Below the pieces are notes generated by a model that did no database searches, was not told where the DNA came from, and worked only from the letters and a program-made list of their open reading frames with translations. Positions 7,626 through 16,729 of a stretch of DNA of 30,263 bases are shown in pieces. The stretch is from Eggerthellaceae bacterium UBA5808 (GTDB lineage: Bacteria > Actinomycetota > Coriobacteriia > Coriobacteriales > Eggerthellaceae), in the NCBI GenBank assembly GCA_002417975.1, contig DIDE01000020.1:1-30263 (forward strand), in the 5' to 3' direction. How positions within the stretch are numbered: position 1 is the first letter of the stretch; each line of letters opens with the position of its first letter. The translations under genes and the position numbers were made by a program.

Positions 7626-8910
7626 AGATGAGCAGACAAGCACCATTAATTCGCATGGAGCCTGGATAGGAAAAGCCATTCTCCTACTGGATCTTGATGC
7701 ATTTTTTGCATCAGTTGAGCAATTAGATCATCCATTATGGCGTGGAAAACCCGTTATCGTTGGTGGAGACCCACAACGTCGAGGTATTGTATCAACAGCA
7801 TCGTATGAGGCACGAGCATATGGTGTTCATAGTGCAATGCCAGCTTCGGTTGCTCAACGACTTTGCCCTGATGCCTTCTGGTGTCGTGGACGTTTTTCAC
7901 GCTATAAAGAGCTCTCATCAACAGTTATGGGGTTCATGCTGGATATAAGCCCTTTTATTCAACAAGTAAGCATAGACGAAGCATTTTTAGACATTACACC
8001 AACGCCCCATCAACAAATTGATCCTGCAAAACTTGCAAAAGAGCTCCAAGAACGAGTTGCACAACTAGGAATTACCTGTTCAATTGGCATTGGCGTAAGT
8101 AAATCAGTAGCAAAAGTTGCATCGGAAGAAGCCAAACCAAATGGCATAACCATTATTTATCCTGGTACAGAACAACGCTACCTTGCGCCGCTTCCGCTTT
8201 CTCGCATGAGTGGAATAGGACCTTCAGCTCAAGAGAAATTAGAACATCTTAATATTCGTACACTTGGCGAAGTCGCTCAGGCTGATTCATCTGTCCTCAA
8301 ACATATCTTTGGAAAACGCGCCGAAGCAATGCGAGACCGCTGCCTTGGCAAAGATAGAGATCCGGTCATTAAAAGATCACATGCACAATCGATATCAAGC
8401 GAACAAAGTTTTGCGCAAGATATTTTTACAAGCAATGATGTAGAAAACGCAATCAAAGCAGCAGCGAGCAAAGTTGCACGTAGACTCAGAGCATCACATA
8501 AATTAGGGAACACGGTAACGCTTAAGGTTAGATACGCAGATCGAAGTATTAAAACAGCTCAAAAAAGACTCTCTCAGCCAACAGATCTTGAAATAGATCT
8601 GCGACCAACACTTATCGACTTGCTTCATACGTTATGGCGCGAAGGACAACCTATTAGACTAATCGGCGTAGCAGTTTCCGACTTTGGAAACAACTCCTTA
8701 CGCCAAGAACAGATGGCACTTTTTGATGAAAAACATCCATCAGAAGATAAGCAAATTTGCCATGATAGAAACGAAAAGATCGAACACGTAACCGATTTAG
8801 TCAAAAACCGTTTTGGGGAACAAGCAGTCCGCTTTGGACGTGAAATTAAAACCTCTGAGCAAACAACAGGTACTGCACCAAAAAATCCCGCCGACTATCA
8901 GCGGGATTAA
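7618..8910 (+). CDS. dinB: DNA polymerase IV (Y family)
   Basis: This 430-residue translesion polymerase has the catalytic carboxylates D25 (LLDLDAFFASVE) and D120/E121 (SIDEAFLD). It also has the fingers motif STASYEARAYGV (59-70) and SIGIGVSKSVAKVASEEAKPNG. Helix-hairpin-helix thumb and little-finger regions follow. QMALF at 365-369 is a good beta-clamp-binding peptide and is followed by about 60 extra residues. The enzyme would copy damaged templates with low fidelity in the cytoplasm. It has an N-terminal extension of about 17 residues relative to most DinB proteins; the absence of a ribosome binding site and the -10 spacing support the first ATG as a leaderless start. The 3' end contains the hairpin that terminates the opposing glycosyltransferase gene. 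Confidence 0.95.
   Translation: MLLDEQTSTINSHGAWIGKAILLLDLDAFFASVEQLDHPLWRGKPVIVGGDPQRRGIVSTASYEARAYGVHSAMPASVAQRLCPDAFWCRGRFSRYKELSSTVMGFMLDISPFIQQVSIDEAFLDITPTPHQQIDPAKLAKELQERVAQLGITCSIGIGVSKSVAKVASEEAKPNGITIIYPGTEQRYLAPLPLSRMSGIGPSAQEKLEHLNIRTLGEVAQADSSVLKHIFGKRAEAMRDRCLGKDRDPVIKRSHAQSISSEQSFAQDIFTSNDVENAIKAAASKVARRLRASHKLGNTVTLKVRYADRSIKTAQKRLSQPTDLEIDLRPTLIDLLHTLWREGQPIRLIGVAVSDFGNNSLRQEQMALFDEKHPSEDKQICHDRNEKIEHVTDLVKNRFGEQAVRFGREIKTSEQTTGTAPKNPADYQRD
8880..8908 (-). terminator. Intrinsic terminator of the glycosyltransferase gene, inside the dinB 3' end
   Basis: Arms AATCCCGC (8884-8891) and GCGGGATT (8901-8908) enclose a nine-base loop. On the minus strand the stem runs into six T residues (A run 8880-8885 on plus). 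It lies about 21 bases after the minus-strand stop at 8930 and overlaps the last codons and stop of dinB, so both genes share this DNA. Confidence 0.85.
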
Positions 8911-8929
8911 CAACGATCAAAATGTTGCG

Positions 8930-9949
8930 CTAGTTAAATTTAAAGATCTTCTGTGCAATATGGTACCCGTGTAAACCAATACGCCGCCCCAGTTCAGTCG
9001 GAAGATTTGTTCCAATATTAAGCATCGAACTTCGCACATGACGATAGAGCTTTTCATCATGTTGTTCAAGGTAACCCCATATATCATTACGCTTTTGATT
9101 AGCTTCATCATCTTTGCGCATGCGAAGGAAAATGGAGCAGATGCACATCATCATCGAAAGATAATTGACCATATATTTCATCAATTTCTTTTCTTTAATA
9201 CTGTGAAGATCGACTGCATCAATCATCGTCCGAGTAACTCGGAGCTGCTGGTCAATACGCGAAAGCATAATTGACTCATTAACACTTTGGTCTGAACGAC
9301 CAATATAGTAACGGTACATATCAACATCAAGATAGTAGAGCGATTTAACGTATGGCAGTGGCGTATATACAAAAACATTATCAACGTAGAAACAATGCTC
9401 GGGTAAACGAACACCGCAGACCTTAAGTAAATCAGTCCGATAAATCACGGAATGCATAAGAAGATATTGGCTTTGCATAAAATGGCCTATATCATTCCAC
9501 CCAAACTCGCGCTCTACAGGAAACACGTTGCGATAGTGCATGATTGTACGAGATTGCTCACTAACTTTTTCGTACACATAATTCGCAATAACGAGGTCAG
9601 TAGGATCTTTACGCTCAAGCTGACGACGAAGATACGCCATGACATGTTTCATAGCATCTTCATTCAGCCAATCATCGGAATCAACCACTTTAAAATAGAG
9701 ACCTTCGGCAGCATCGATGCCTGCATTGACTGCGGATCCATGACCGCCATTCTCTTTGCAGATAGCGCGAATAATATCAGGATACGAATGTTCCCATTCG
9801 CGCGCTTTTTCGCCGGTATTATCCTTAGTAGATCCATCATCTACAATGATAATCTCGATATCTTCCCCACACTTTAAAAGAGAGTTAATGCAGGTATCCA
9901 TGTACTCTGCGGAATTGTAGCAGGGAACGACGAAAGATACGGTCTTCAT
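8930..9949 (-). CDS. Family 2 glycosyltransferase
   Basis: The protein has 339 residues. A GT-A domain fills the first 120 or so residues: VSFVVPCYNSAEYMDTC at the N-terminus, then EIIIVDDGSTKDNTG, GGHGSAVNAGI and the metal- and sugar-nucleotide-binding DSDDW. The C-terminal 200 residues are helical, basic and unassigned. It would transfer a sugar from a nucleotide donor at the cytoplasmic membrane face, probably to a cell-surface glycan, but donor and acceptor cannot be read from sequence. It stands alone without other polysaccharide genes, starts at an ATG with AAAGG about 13 bases upstream, and has a strong terminator. Confidence 0.88.
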   Translation of the reverse strand: MKTVSFVVPCYNSAEYMDTCINSLLKCGEDIEIIIVDDGSTKDNTGEKAREWEHSYPDIIRAICKENGGHGSAVNAGIDAAEGLYFKVVDSDDWLNEDAMKHVMAYLRRQLERKDPTDLVIANYVYEKVSEQSRTIMHYRNVFPVEREFGWNDIGHFMQSQYLLMHSVIYRTDLLKVCGVRLPEHCFYVDNVFVYTPLPYVKSLYYLDVDMYRYYIGRSDQSVNESIMLSRIDQQLRVTRTMIDAVDLHSIKEKKLMKYMVNYLSMMMCICSIFLRMRKDDEANQKRNDIWGYLEQHDEKLYRHVRSSMLNIGTNLPTELGRRIGLHGYHIAQKIFKFN

Positions 9950-10013
9950 CGTCTACAGTCAGCCTTTCGATCACAACGAGGTCAATTTCTGCTGATCAGC
10001 GCCGTGCAAAACT

Positions 10014-10048
10014 ATATACATAGCCCTTATGGAACAACGTATGTATAT
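10014..10048. repeat. AT-rich inverted repeat between ackA and the glycosyltransferase gene
   Basis: ATATACATA (10014-10022) and TATGTATAT (10040-10048) flank a 17-base spacer in the 239-base gap. It could be a regulatory site for the glycosyltransferase gene or a weak terminator after ackA. No other structure stands out in this gap. Confidence 0.35.
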
Positions 10049-10188
10049 CGCACATGCAGATCATATGACTATTCTATCAGCAAGAAGACAGAGATATACG
10101 AAGACTGGTTCTATCTATGGATAACATACAAACGTGTTGCTTATGTACAAACATAGATTCATACCAATTTGAGCTATTACATGAAAAA

Positions 10189-11424
10189 CTAGAGAGAAGG
10201 ACCATCCTGAGAGCAAACCATAATCTGACTATTCTTATGCACAAGATCATACGTATCATGAGCGATCATATATTCTTCGTTCGTCGGTATGACACAAATG
10301 CGAACGTGGGAATCATCGGTCGAAATAATACGCTCAAATCCACGCTGACGGTTTTTCTCCTCATCAAGGACAATTCCTAGAGGCTGTAAACCAGAAAAAA
10401 TCATTCGGCGCATTTTTTGACAATTTTCTCCAACACCAGCAGTTAGGACAATTGCGTCTACTCCAGCCATAACAGCAATATATTGCCCGATGTACTTCTT
10501 AACTGAGTTGGAATACATATCGTATGCCAACAGCGCACGTTCGTTACCTTTTTCGGCCTCATTACGAACGCTTCGAAGATCGTTGCTTACTCCTGATATT
10601 CCCAATAAACCTGATTGCTTATTCATAAGTTCATTGACCTGATCAGTCGTAAGATGCTCATGATCCATGATAAAGGGAACAATTGCAGGATCAATTGATC
10701 CACAACGAGAGCCCATCATAAGACCGTCAAGAGGGGTAAGTCCCATCGACGTATCAACCGCAGCCCCATGATCGATTGCAGCCATTGAGCACCCATTACC
10801 AAGATGACAGGTAATCATCTTAAGATCTTCAAGTGATTCATCAAGCAGCCGAGCAGCCCGACGAGCAATATAGCGATGCGATGTTCCATGCGCACCATAT
10901 TTACGTATATGGTATTTTTTGCAAAGTTCATACGGCAAAGGATACATATAAGCTTTAGGAGGGAGCGATTGAAAAAAAGACGTATCGAATACAGCAACAT
11001 GAGGAACGTCGGGCATTGCATCCATGCAAGCCCTTACGCCCGAAAGAGCAGCCTTATTATGCAAAGGCGCAAGCTCTGACAATTCATCTATTTTTTCGAT
11101 CACATCATCGTCGATGATAACCGAATGATCAAAATACGATCCACCTTGAACAATACGATGGCCAACTGCATCTATCTCATTCAGAGAGCGAATGGGTGCA
11201 TCATCTCCGTTGACAAGCGTATCGAGCACGCAATCTATAGCCGCACGATGATCGGGAAGATACGTATCAATAACTACTTCATTTTCATCAAGACCATGTT
11301 TATGAGTTGATTGTTTAGATCCGACGCGCTCGCATAGACCCTTAGCAATCGCCTTATTGCGTTCAATGCTCACCAACTGGTATTTAAGCGACGACGACCC
11401 AGCATTTATCACTAAAACATTCAA
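10189..11424 (-). CDS. ackA: Acetate kinase
   Basis: Acetate kinase converts acetyl phosphate and ADP to acetate and ATP, the energy-yielding step of acetate fermentation. From the chosen start it has 411 residues, beginning MNVLVINAGSSSLKYQL as in the family. The start is a TTG with a GAGGGGGG motif about eight bases upstream; the longer frame to 11508 has no such support. ASKHA-fold motifs are present: VGHRIVQGG, FDTSFFQSLP, HGTSHRYIA, GNGCSMAAI, TAGVGEN and the C-terminal VIPTNEEYMIA. A tail of about 20 residues beyond the usual end is unassigned. No phosphotransacetylase gene is present in the window, although pta-ackA pairs are common. Confidence 0.95.
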   Translation of the reverse strand: MNVLVINAGSSSLKYQLVSIERNKAIAKGLCERVGSKQSTHKHGLDENEVVIDTYLPDHRAAIDCVLDTLVNGDDAPIRSLNEIDAVGHRIVQGGSYFDHSVIIDDDVIEKIDELSELAPLHNKAALSGVRACMDAMPDVPHVAVFDTSFFQSLPPKAYMYPLPYELCKKYHIRKYGAHGTSHRYIARRAARLLDESLEDLKMITCHLGNGCSMAAIDHGAAVDTSMGLTPLDGLMMGSRCGSIDPAIVPFIMDHEHLTTDQVNELMNKQSGLLGISGVSNDLRSVRNEAEKGNERALLAYDMYSNSVKKYIGQYIAVMAGVDAIVLTAGVGENCQKMRRMIFSGLQPLGIVLDEEKNRQRGFERIISTDDSHVRICVIPTNEEYMIAHDTYDLVHKNSQIMVCSQDGPSL

Positions 11425-11640
11425 AAGTTGCACCCCCCTCTCAAGGTTGTTAACTTCACCTGTTAACTGTATCCATTCGTTGATCGTCGCAGGTGAAAAA
11501 CGTCTCACCAGACGGTCAACGGTCTCTTTTTTTAGACAATCAGTTTATATACGACAACGATCAAAGCAAAATAAGACAAAGCAATGCTTAAGCAACAAGC
11601 TAGCACTCATTACAAGCAAACAGCTATGCAATAACCTCAC

Positions 11641-12006
11641 TTAAGCATTATGGGTAACTGCAGGAGAATCCTCAGTCATTTTGCCGCCGCCCAATACATG
11701 AACATGTAAATGGTGAACACTCTGGCAGGCATCATCACCCGTATTTACCATTACGCGATATCCTGATTCTTCAATCCCTTTAAGATGAGCAATCTTAGGA
11801 ACGGTATTAAAGATATGTCCCATAAGATCATTCGGAACTTCATCGCCGATATTATCATAGTGCACCTTTGGAACAATCAGCGTATGAACAGGCATAAGAG
11901 GGTTAATATCGTCAAAGGCATATACATATTCATCCTCGTATACCTTTTTTGAGGGAATCTCGCCATGCGCAATTTTACAGAACAGGCAATCTTGTTTGGT
12001 CTCCAT
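11641..12006 (-). CDS. HIT family nucleotide-binding protein (HINT type)
   Basis: The chosen start gives 121 residues, beginning METKQDCLFCKIAHGEIPS with AGAGG eight bases upstream. A longer frame from 12084 is unlikely. The CxFCKI start and the histidine triad HHLHVHVLGGG near the C-terminus define a HINT-like purine nucleotide phosphoramidase or adenylate-binding protein, probably dimeric and cytosolic. Physiological substrates of bacterial HINT proteins are poorly defined. It follows xseB by 100 bases on the same strand and may be cotranscribed. Confidence 0.93.
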   Translation of the reverse strand: METKQDCLFCKIAHGEIPSKKVYEDEYVYAFDDINPLMPVHTLIVPKVHYDNIGDEVPNDLMGHIFNTVPKIAHLKGIEESGYRVMVNTGDDACQSVHHLHVHVLGGGKMTEDSPAVTHNA

Positions 12007-12106
12007 ATAACAAGCCTCTTTCAAATCGATGCGTACGTATAAACGGCTCATGCAAAAGCATAAAAGCTCAGACAACCTATTCAAAGATCAGACAATAGAT
12101 CGAATA

Positions 12107-12370
12107 CTATGCCTTATGAAGCGTTGTATCAACTTCCTCGTCGGTATCGTTCTTTTCCAGCTCGCCCATTAATGTATCGACTTTTTGCTGGGCTTTATCA
12201 AGGCGTGATCGCAGATCACCAAGGAGCTTAACACCCTGTTCGTAACACGTAAGGCTCTCCTCGAGTTCAAGAGAATTACCCTCAAGCTTTGAAACAATAC
12301 CATCTAGTTCTGTCATTTCTTGACGAAAGGACTTTTCTGATGCAACTTTAAGTTCTTCATTGTCTGCCAT
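12107..12370 (-). CDS. xseB: Exodeoxyribonuclease VII small subunit
   Basis: The chosen ATG (12370) gives 87 residues and has AAAGG about eight bases upstream. The family pattern is clear: SFRQEMTELDGIVSKLEGN, LELEESLTCYEQGVKLL and a coiled C-terminal helix. XseB binds the large subunit in exonuclease VII, which degrades single-stranded DNA from both ends into oligonucleotides. The gene overlaps the end of xseA by 14 bases, so the two subunits are translationally linked. Confidence 0.93.
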   Translation of the reverse strand: MADNEELKVASEKSFRQEMTELDGIVSKLEGNSLELEESLTCYEQGVKLLGDLRSRLDKAQQKVDTLMGELEKNDTDEEVDTTLHKA

Positions 12371-13727
12371 TTTCGTTACCTTTCGCTTGCATTGAACGAG
12401 CACTGCCGGATTGGATCGAAGAAGCTACCGATGATGCTGGTGTTCCCTGAGTTGAACCAAGGACTTCACATTGTATAGATCCGTCCGAAACAGTAACCGT
12501 GGCTAAACTCCCCTTATGAACATCATTGATAGACGCAATAACTGATCCTTGGTCTGTCTGAGCAATTGCATAACCACGCATAATAATTGACAGTGGAGAC
12601 AAATCGTCAAGTCGATGAGCACGCATCAATAACGCCTCTTTATCGTGCTGCAAGAGCGATGCACCGATATGCGAAACACGCGATTGATATCCCTTAATAC
12701 GTTCATTTTCCTGCGTCATATGCAGTGGCAATGCACGCTGTAAGCGATCACCTAAGATATCAAGAGCTTGTGCTTCGTTCCCATAGAGCAAATGTGCATC
12801 ACGAAAAAATGGCGCCGAAGCATAACGATCAAGTATCGCCGACGTTTGATCAAGACGATAAGTGAGGACTCTCTCCATACGTTCGCAGTGCTGATCAAGA
12901 TCACTACGAATACTTAAAATATCAGGACCGATAGCTTCAGCTGCAGCAGTTGGAGTAGAAGCACGAAGGTCGCTCACCATATCAGCTATTGACGTATCAG
13001 GTTCATGACCTATACCAGTAATCACAGGTACAGGAGATGCAGCAATTTCGCGTGCAAGATGCTCATCATTAAAGGGCATAAGATCTTCGAAAGACCCTCC
13101 GCCACGTACTAATACAACAACATCAACACCAGCAGAGCAAACACAACGAATTCCCTCAATAAGATGCTTAGGTGCTTGGTCGCCCTCAACAGGTACACCC
13201 GCGACATATACATGACCCATTGGATAGCGACGCCTCAGTGTTCGTAGCACATCGTGAATTGCTGCTCCACGCGGCGAGGTTACAACACCAATTTTGGTCG
13301 GATATAAAGGAATACTTCGTTTGCGCGATTGCTCCATAAGCCCCTCGCGCTGCAATCGTTTTGCCAAATCTGCAACGCGTTGGCGAAGATCTCCCTCCCC
13401 AGCGGGCTTAAGAGAAAATACATCAAAGTTCATGCGACCTTTAGGCGCATAGAGTGTAAAACGACCCGTCATTATTACAAGAGAGCCAACACGAAGATCT
13501 ACGCCTGTGGCACGAAATCGATTCATCCACATCATGCATGGCATCGATGCGCCTTTATCCTTAACCGTAAAATACACAGCTTTATAACCGGGTTTATTTG
13601 AAACTTCGGATACTTCGCCAATCAAACAAAGCGTGCAACTCTCAAGTGCACGCTTTGCGATAGACATAGCCTGCGAAACCGAAAGCGGTTTACGATCTTG
13701 CGAGGACATAGACATTGAAGAGCTCAT
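12357..13727 (-). CDS. xseA: Exodeoxyribonuclease VII large subunit
   Basis: The protein of 456 residues begins with an OB-fold single-stranded DNA-binding domain (about 15-110). The catalytic domain contains IGVVTSPRGAAIHDVL, VYVAGVPVEGDQA, VVLVRGGGSFEDL and PVITGIGHEPDTSIAD. A long helical section precedes the C-terminal GYAIAQT region. With XseB it forms exonuclease VII. Its ATG overlaps the stop of the upstream zinc peptidase as ATGA, indicating coupled translation. The last 30 residues are a Ser/Ala-rich tail that overlaps xseB. Confidence 0.95.
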   Translation of the reverse strand: MSSSMSMSSQDRKPLSVSQAMSIAKRALESCTLCLIGEVSEVSNKPGYKAVYFTVKDKGASMPCMMWMNRFRATGVDLRVGSLVIMTGRFTLYAPKGRMNFDVFSLKPAGEGDLRQRVADLAKRLQREGLMEQSRKRSIPLYPTKIGVVTSPRGAAIHDVLRTLRRRYPMGHVYVAGVPVEGDQAPKHLIEGIRCVCSAGVDVVVLVRGGGSFEDLMPFNDEHLAREIAASPVPVITGIGHEPDTSIADMVSDLRASTPTAAAEAIGPDILSIRSDLDQHCERMERVLTYRLDQTSAILDRYASAPFFRDAHLLYGNEAQALDILGDRLQRALPLHMTQENERIKGYQSRVSHIGASLLQHDKEALLMRAHRLDDLSPLSIIMRGYAIAQTDQGSVIASINDVHKGSLATVTVSDGSIQCEVLGSTQGTPASSVASSIQSGSARSMQAKGNENGRQ

Positions 13728-14383
13728 CGGCGTTCGCTAAGAAGCCATATAAGCTGAATAGCGCTAACAAGTGCTGCAGCTACGTACGTCAATGCACATG
13801 AACGTAGAACTTTATAAGAACAAAGTTCTTCACTTTGCGGCACACCCGTTGATTTAAGAAAATCAAGTGCACGATGACTTGCATTAAATTCAACAGGCAA
13901 GGTCACAATTTGGAAGAGTACCGCAACAGCATAAAAAGCAATTGCAAGGTTAACAAGACCAATGATATTAAGAAACATACCAATAAGAAGAACGTATACC
14001 CATGCGTTTGAAGCAAAGTTAACGATAGGGACAAGCGCACTACGCACCTTCATAGGAGCATAGCCCTCGGCGTATTGGCAGGCATGACCAACTTCGTGGC
14101 AAGCAGTAGCATTCGCAGTGATGCTGCGTCCATCAAACGCATCAGGATCAAGCGTAATTGAGTTAGATCGAGGATCAAAAAAATCTTGATTTGCTCCTCC
14201 TCGCTTAATTTGTACATCATGAATACCGTGCGCAGAAAGCATACGCTGCGCAACTTCTGCACCAGAAACGCCAGAAGAAGCAGGTACCGCCTGATACTTC
14301 TTTATGTTGCGATTAACATAGAACTGAGCTCCCCCGCCTATAGCGAGTGAGAGGACAATCAGAAGAAGATAGGATAAACTCAT
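13724..14383 (-). CDS. Membrane zinc metallopeptidase, YugP family
   Basis: The chosen ATG at 14383 has an excellent AAAGGAG seven bases upstream and gives 219 residues. An N-terminal membrane segment (about 3-22) is followed by a soluble region with HEVGH at 96-100, the zinc-binding and catalytic site of the family (Zn_peptidase_2). Two or three further hydrophobic segments lie towards the C-terminus. Family members are widespread in firmicutes and actinobacteria but their substrates are unknown. It overlaps xseA by four bases, an unexpected operon partner for a nuclease subunit. Confidence 0.9.
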   Translation of the reverse strand: MSLSYLLLIVLSLAIGGGAQFYVNRNIKKYQAVPASSGVSGAEVAQRMLSAHGIHDVQIKRGGANQDFFDPRSNSITLDPDAFDGRSITANATACHEVGHACQYAEGYAPMKVRSALVPIVNFASNAWVYVLLIGMFLNIIGLVNLAIAFYAVAVLFQIVTLPVEFNASHRALDFLKSTGVPQSEELCSYKVLRSCALTYVAAALVSAIQLIWLLSERR

Positions 14384-14498
14384 TGATTCTCCTTTATCTA
14401 TCGTGACAATACGACGATTATACCCAAGGACTGCAACAAACAAGCTTCTCGCATCGAGAATACATGACTGTCATCAACCCGTTATATATTCAGACAGA

Positions 14499-14527
14499 AT
14501 AGCTGTTCACTACGATAGAGCAGCTAT
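14499..14527 (-). terminator. Weak hairpin after rnd
   Basis: ATAGCTG (14499-14505) and CAGCTAT (14521-14527) flank a 15-base loop directly after the rnd stop on the minus strand. There is no clear T-run, so it may be a weak or rho-assisted terminator. Confidence 0.3.
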
Positions 14528-14529
14528 AT

Positions 14530-15675
14530 TTAGAGAGTATGAATACAGAGATTTGATCCATCCATTGATAACGCAATTGATCCATCAAGGAGTGCTTGTA
14601 ATTCATTCCCGACAATTTCACGACGCCAACCATGCATGATATCGACTTGATCTCCATGACCTCGTGCAAGTTTAACCAGCTCACTTTGGGAGGCAAGGGT
14701 TTGCGAAGCAATATCATTTTCACGAGCACGAAGACGAACAAGTGCCATCATAAGATCAACCTGAACATCTACATTTGTTTCATTACGTGCGCCGCGTTCG
14801 CTTTTTGGCCACTCAGCTTCAGGGAGGTCAAGCCCTCGAGCAATACATGTAATGATGCTTCGCGCATCCGACGTAGATAGCTTATCTTGCAGTCCACGAA
14901 CCATATAAAGCGAATCAATCGTACGCGCTTCGCGCTTACAACTTTCTACCACTTGTTCGTCGGTCAAAACCCATTTACGCGGCCTATCACGAGACTGAGC
15001 ACGTTCCTCGCGCCAAGCAGCCACTTCACGCGCAGCACTCAATTGGCGACGATTAAGCTGAGAAACACGTTTAAGACGGCGATATCTCTCCCGTGGCTGA
15101 GCATCGTAGCGTGATGGATCACAAAGATGTTCAAAATCAGGAGTAAGCCACGACATACGACCCATTGATTGCAACCGCGATGTCATCGATCGATACATCT
15201 TAGGAAGATACAATACGTCGTCGCCAGCGTAATCAATTTGGGACGCCGAAAGAGGCCGACGTGACCAATCGGTATACGAATCGGTCTTACGAAGTCGCAC
15301 CCCGCATTCTGACTGCACAAGAGCTCCGTAGCCCATTTGCTGCGAATGGCCCAATAGAGCAGCGGCAATCTGCGTGTCAAACACAGGATGAGGCATTACG
15401 CCTGTTTCTCTATAAAGAATTTCGATATCCTGTGTAGCTGCATGAAAAAGTTTTACGACGTGTTCGTCTTCAAGTATTGATGCCATGCAATGCATATCAT
15501 CAATCTTAAAGGGGTCAACGATAACAGTCTCTTGCTCTGTAGCCATTTGTAAAAGGCATAAAACAGGATAGTATGTTTTCTCACGTAAGAATTCGGTATC
15601 TATGGCCAATACGGAAGATGTTTTCTGAGCACGGTCAAGAAAATCGATCAAATCATTGGTATCTTCGATAAACAA
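14530..15675 (-). CDS. rnd: Ribonuclease D
   Basis: This 3'-5' exoribonuclease of 381 residues belongs to the DEDDy group and trims tRNA precursors and other small RNAs. The acidic motifs are D26/E28 (LAIDTEFL), D83 (HAATQDIEIL) and Y149/D153 (QIDYAGDDVLYL). An HRDC domain follows at about 205-285 (QLSAAREVAAWREERAQ). The start codon is a TTG with AAGGA eight bases upstream; no ATG gives a full N-terminus. It is divergent from the lipid kinase gene. The remaining C-terminal part resembles the second helical domain of RNase D. Confidence 0.92.
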   Translation of the reverse strand: MFIEDTNDLIDFLDRAQKTSSVLAIDTEFLREKTYYPVLCLLQMATEQETVIVDPFKIDDMHCMASILEDEHVVKLFHAATQDIEILYRETGVMPHPVFDTQIAAALLGHSQQMGYGALVQSECGVRLRKTDSYTDWSRRPLSASQIDYAGDDVLYLPKMYRSMTSRLQSMGRMSWLTPDFEHLCDPSRYDAQPRERYRRLKRVSQLNRRQLSAAREVAAWREERAQSRDRPRKWVLTDEQVVESCKREARTIDSLYMVRGLQDKLSTSDARSIITCIARGLDLPEAEWPKSERGARNETNVDVQVDLMMALVRLRARENDIASQTLASQSELVKLARGHGDQVDIMHGWRREIVGNELQALLDGSIALSMDGSNLCIHTL

Positions 15676-15741
15676 AGGTTAATCCTTCGGATAGCTGTCT
15701 TCATTTGATGTAGTATCATCATAGCAATCGAAAGGGCATAT

Positions 15742-16647
15742 GTGAAACTGCTGATCATTAATAATTTAAGTTCAGGCTATGGCGAAGGTGCCATATATGA
15801 CTTCATACGCTCATTTGCTGCAGCTGGCGACGAAGTTAGCTTGCGCGTTGTAGATGAGCACAGTTCTTTTGCAGATATGCTACGTGATGCACGTGATTTT
15901 GATGCAGTCGTAGCAAGCGGCGGCGATGGCACCGTTGCATCGGTCTGTTACCAATTACGTGGTAGCGGCATACCAGTGCTTCCCTTTCCTGCGGGAACAG
16001 CAAATTTACTTGCCCTTAACCTTTGGTCTCCATCAGAGCCCCATGCACTAGCTCGCTTAATTCGACAAGGAAAGCAACTTGACTTCGACATGGGCGAGAT
16101 ACAGGTTGGTGAGCAGTCTCATGGTTTTACCATAATGGCTGGATGCGGATACGATGCCGTTATTATGAACGACGCGCAATCATCTAAACGTCTCTTGGGG
16201 CCGATGGCATATTTTAAGGCAGCATTTTCGAATCCAACTCCGCCAAAATCTCATTTCAACATCACGATAGATGGCAAATCCATCGAAAAAGATGGCGTCG
16301 GCATTATCTTGATTAATTTCTCAAAAATTCAATTTGATATTTCAATTGCAACCAAAAATTTACCTCGAGATGGCAAATTTGATCTACTTGTACTTACAAG
16401 TCAAACAGCATGGGATCTTTTACCAACCGTTGTCGGTGCAGCAATCGACCATAGTGGAACCCCACTCGAAAAAAGCGATGCTGTCGAATTCTATCAGGGG
16501 TCAACGATTGAGATAGATGCCAATCCGCCGATGAACCTTCAATTTGATGGTGAAACGATCAACACGACAACACCATTTAAGGCACAAATATTGCCAAAAG
16601 CTGCACGATTTATCGTCAGTGACCAAGGCTACGAGGAATTCGCTTAA
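15742..16647 (+). CDS. Diacylglycerol kinase-family lipid kinase
   Basis: The protein of 301 residues begins at a GTG with AAGGG five bases upstream. The N-terminal catalytic domain contains the ATP-binding GGDGT at 60-64 and the PAGTANLLALNL motif, as in DgkB/YegS-type kinases. The C-terminal beta-sandwich half carries MAGCGYDAVIM and LQFDGE. These enzymes phosphorylate diacylglycerol or related lipids at the inner membrane face. The exact substrate is not readable. It is divergent from rnd and convergent with the TerC gene. Confidence 0.88.
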   Translation: MKLLIINNLSSGYGEGAIYDFIRSFAAAGDEVSLRVVDEHSSFADMLRDARDFDAVVASGGDGTVASVCYQLRGSGIPVLPFPAGTANLLALNLWSPSEPHALARLIRQGKQLDFDMGEIQVGEQSHGFTIMAGCGYDAVIMNDAQSSKRLLGPMAYFKAAFSNPTPPKSHFNITIDGKSIEKDGVGIILINFSKIQFDISIATKNLPRDGKFDLLVLTSQTAWDLLPTVVGAAIDHSGTPLEKSDAVEFYQGSTIEIDANPPMNLQFDGETINTTTPFKAQILPKAARFIVSDQGYEEFA

Positions 16648-16664
16648 TTCATTATTGTCTATCA

Positions 16665-16704
16665 ATATCTATGAGCATCTGAATGATCAGATGCTCATAG
16701 ATAT
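16665..16704. terminator. Perfect 18-bp hairpin between convergent genes
   Basis: Arms 16665-16682 and 16687-16704 are exact reverse complements around an ATGA loop. It sits 17 bases after the lipid kinase stop and 25 bases from the TerC stop. It probably acts as a bidirectional terminator, although U-tracts are short. Confidence 0.8.
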
Positions 16705-16729
16705 CTCGTACGCCAATAAACCACTATGT

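Noticed and set aside
11449..11467. Two GTTAAC palindromes upstream of ackA as an operator
   Set aside because: Six-base palindromes at 13-base spacing are weak evidence and they lie close to the ribosome binding site; not listed as a feature.
11583..11649. AATGCTTAAG / CTTAAGCATT repeat around the HIT gene stop as a terminator
   Set aside because: The loop would be 47 bases and there is no T-run.
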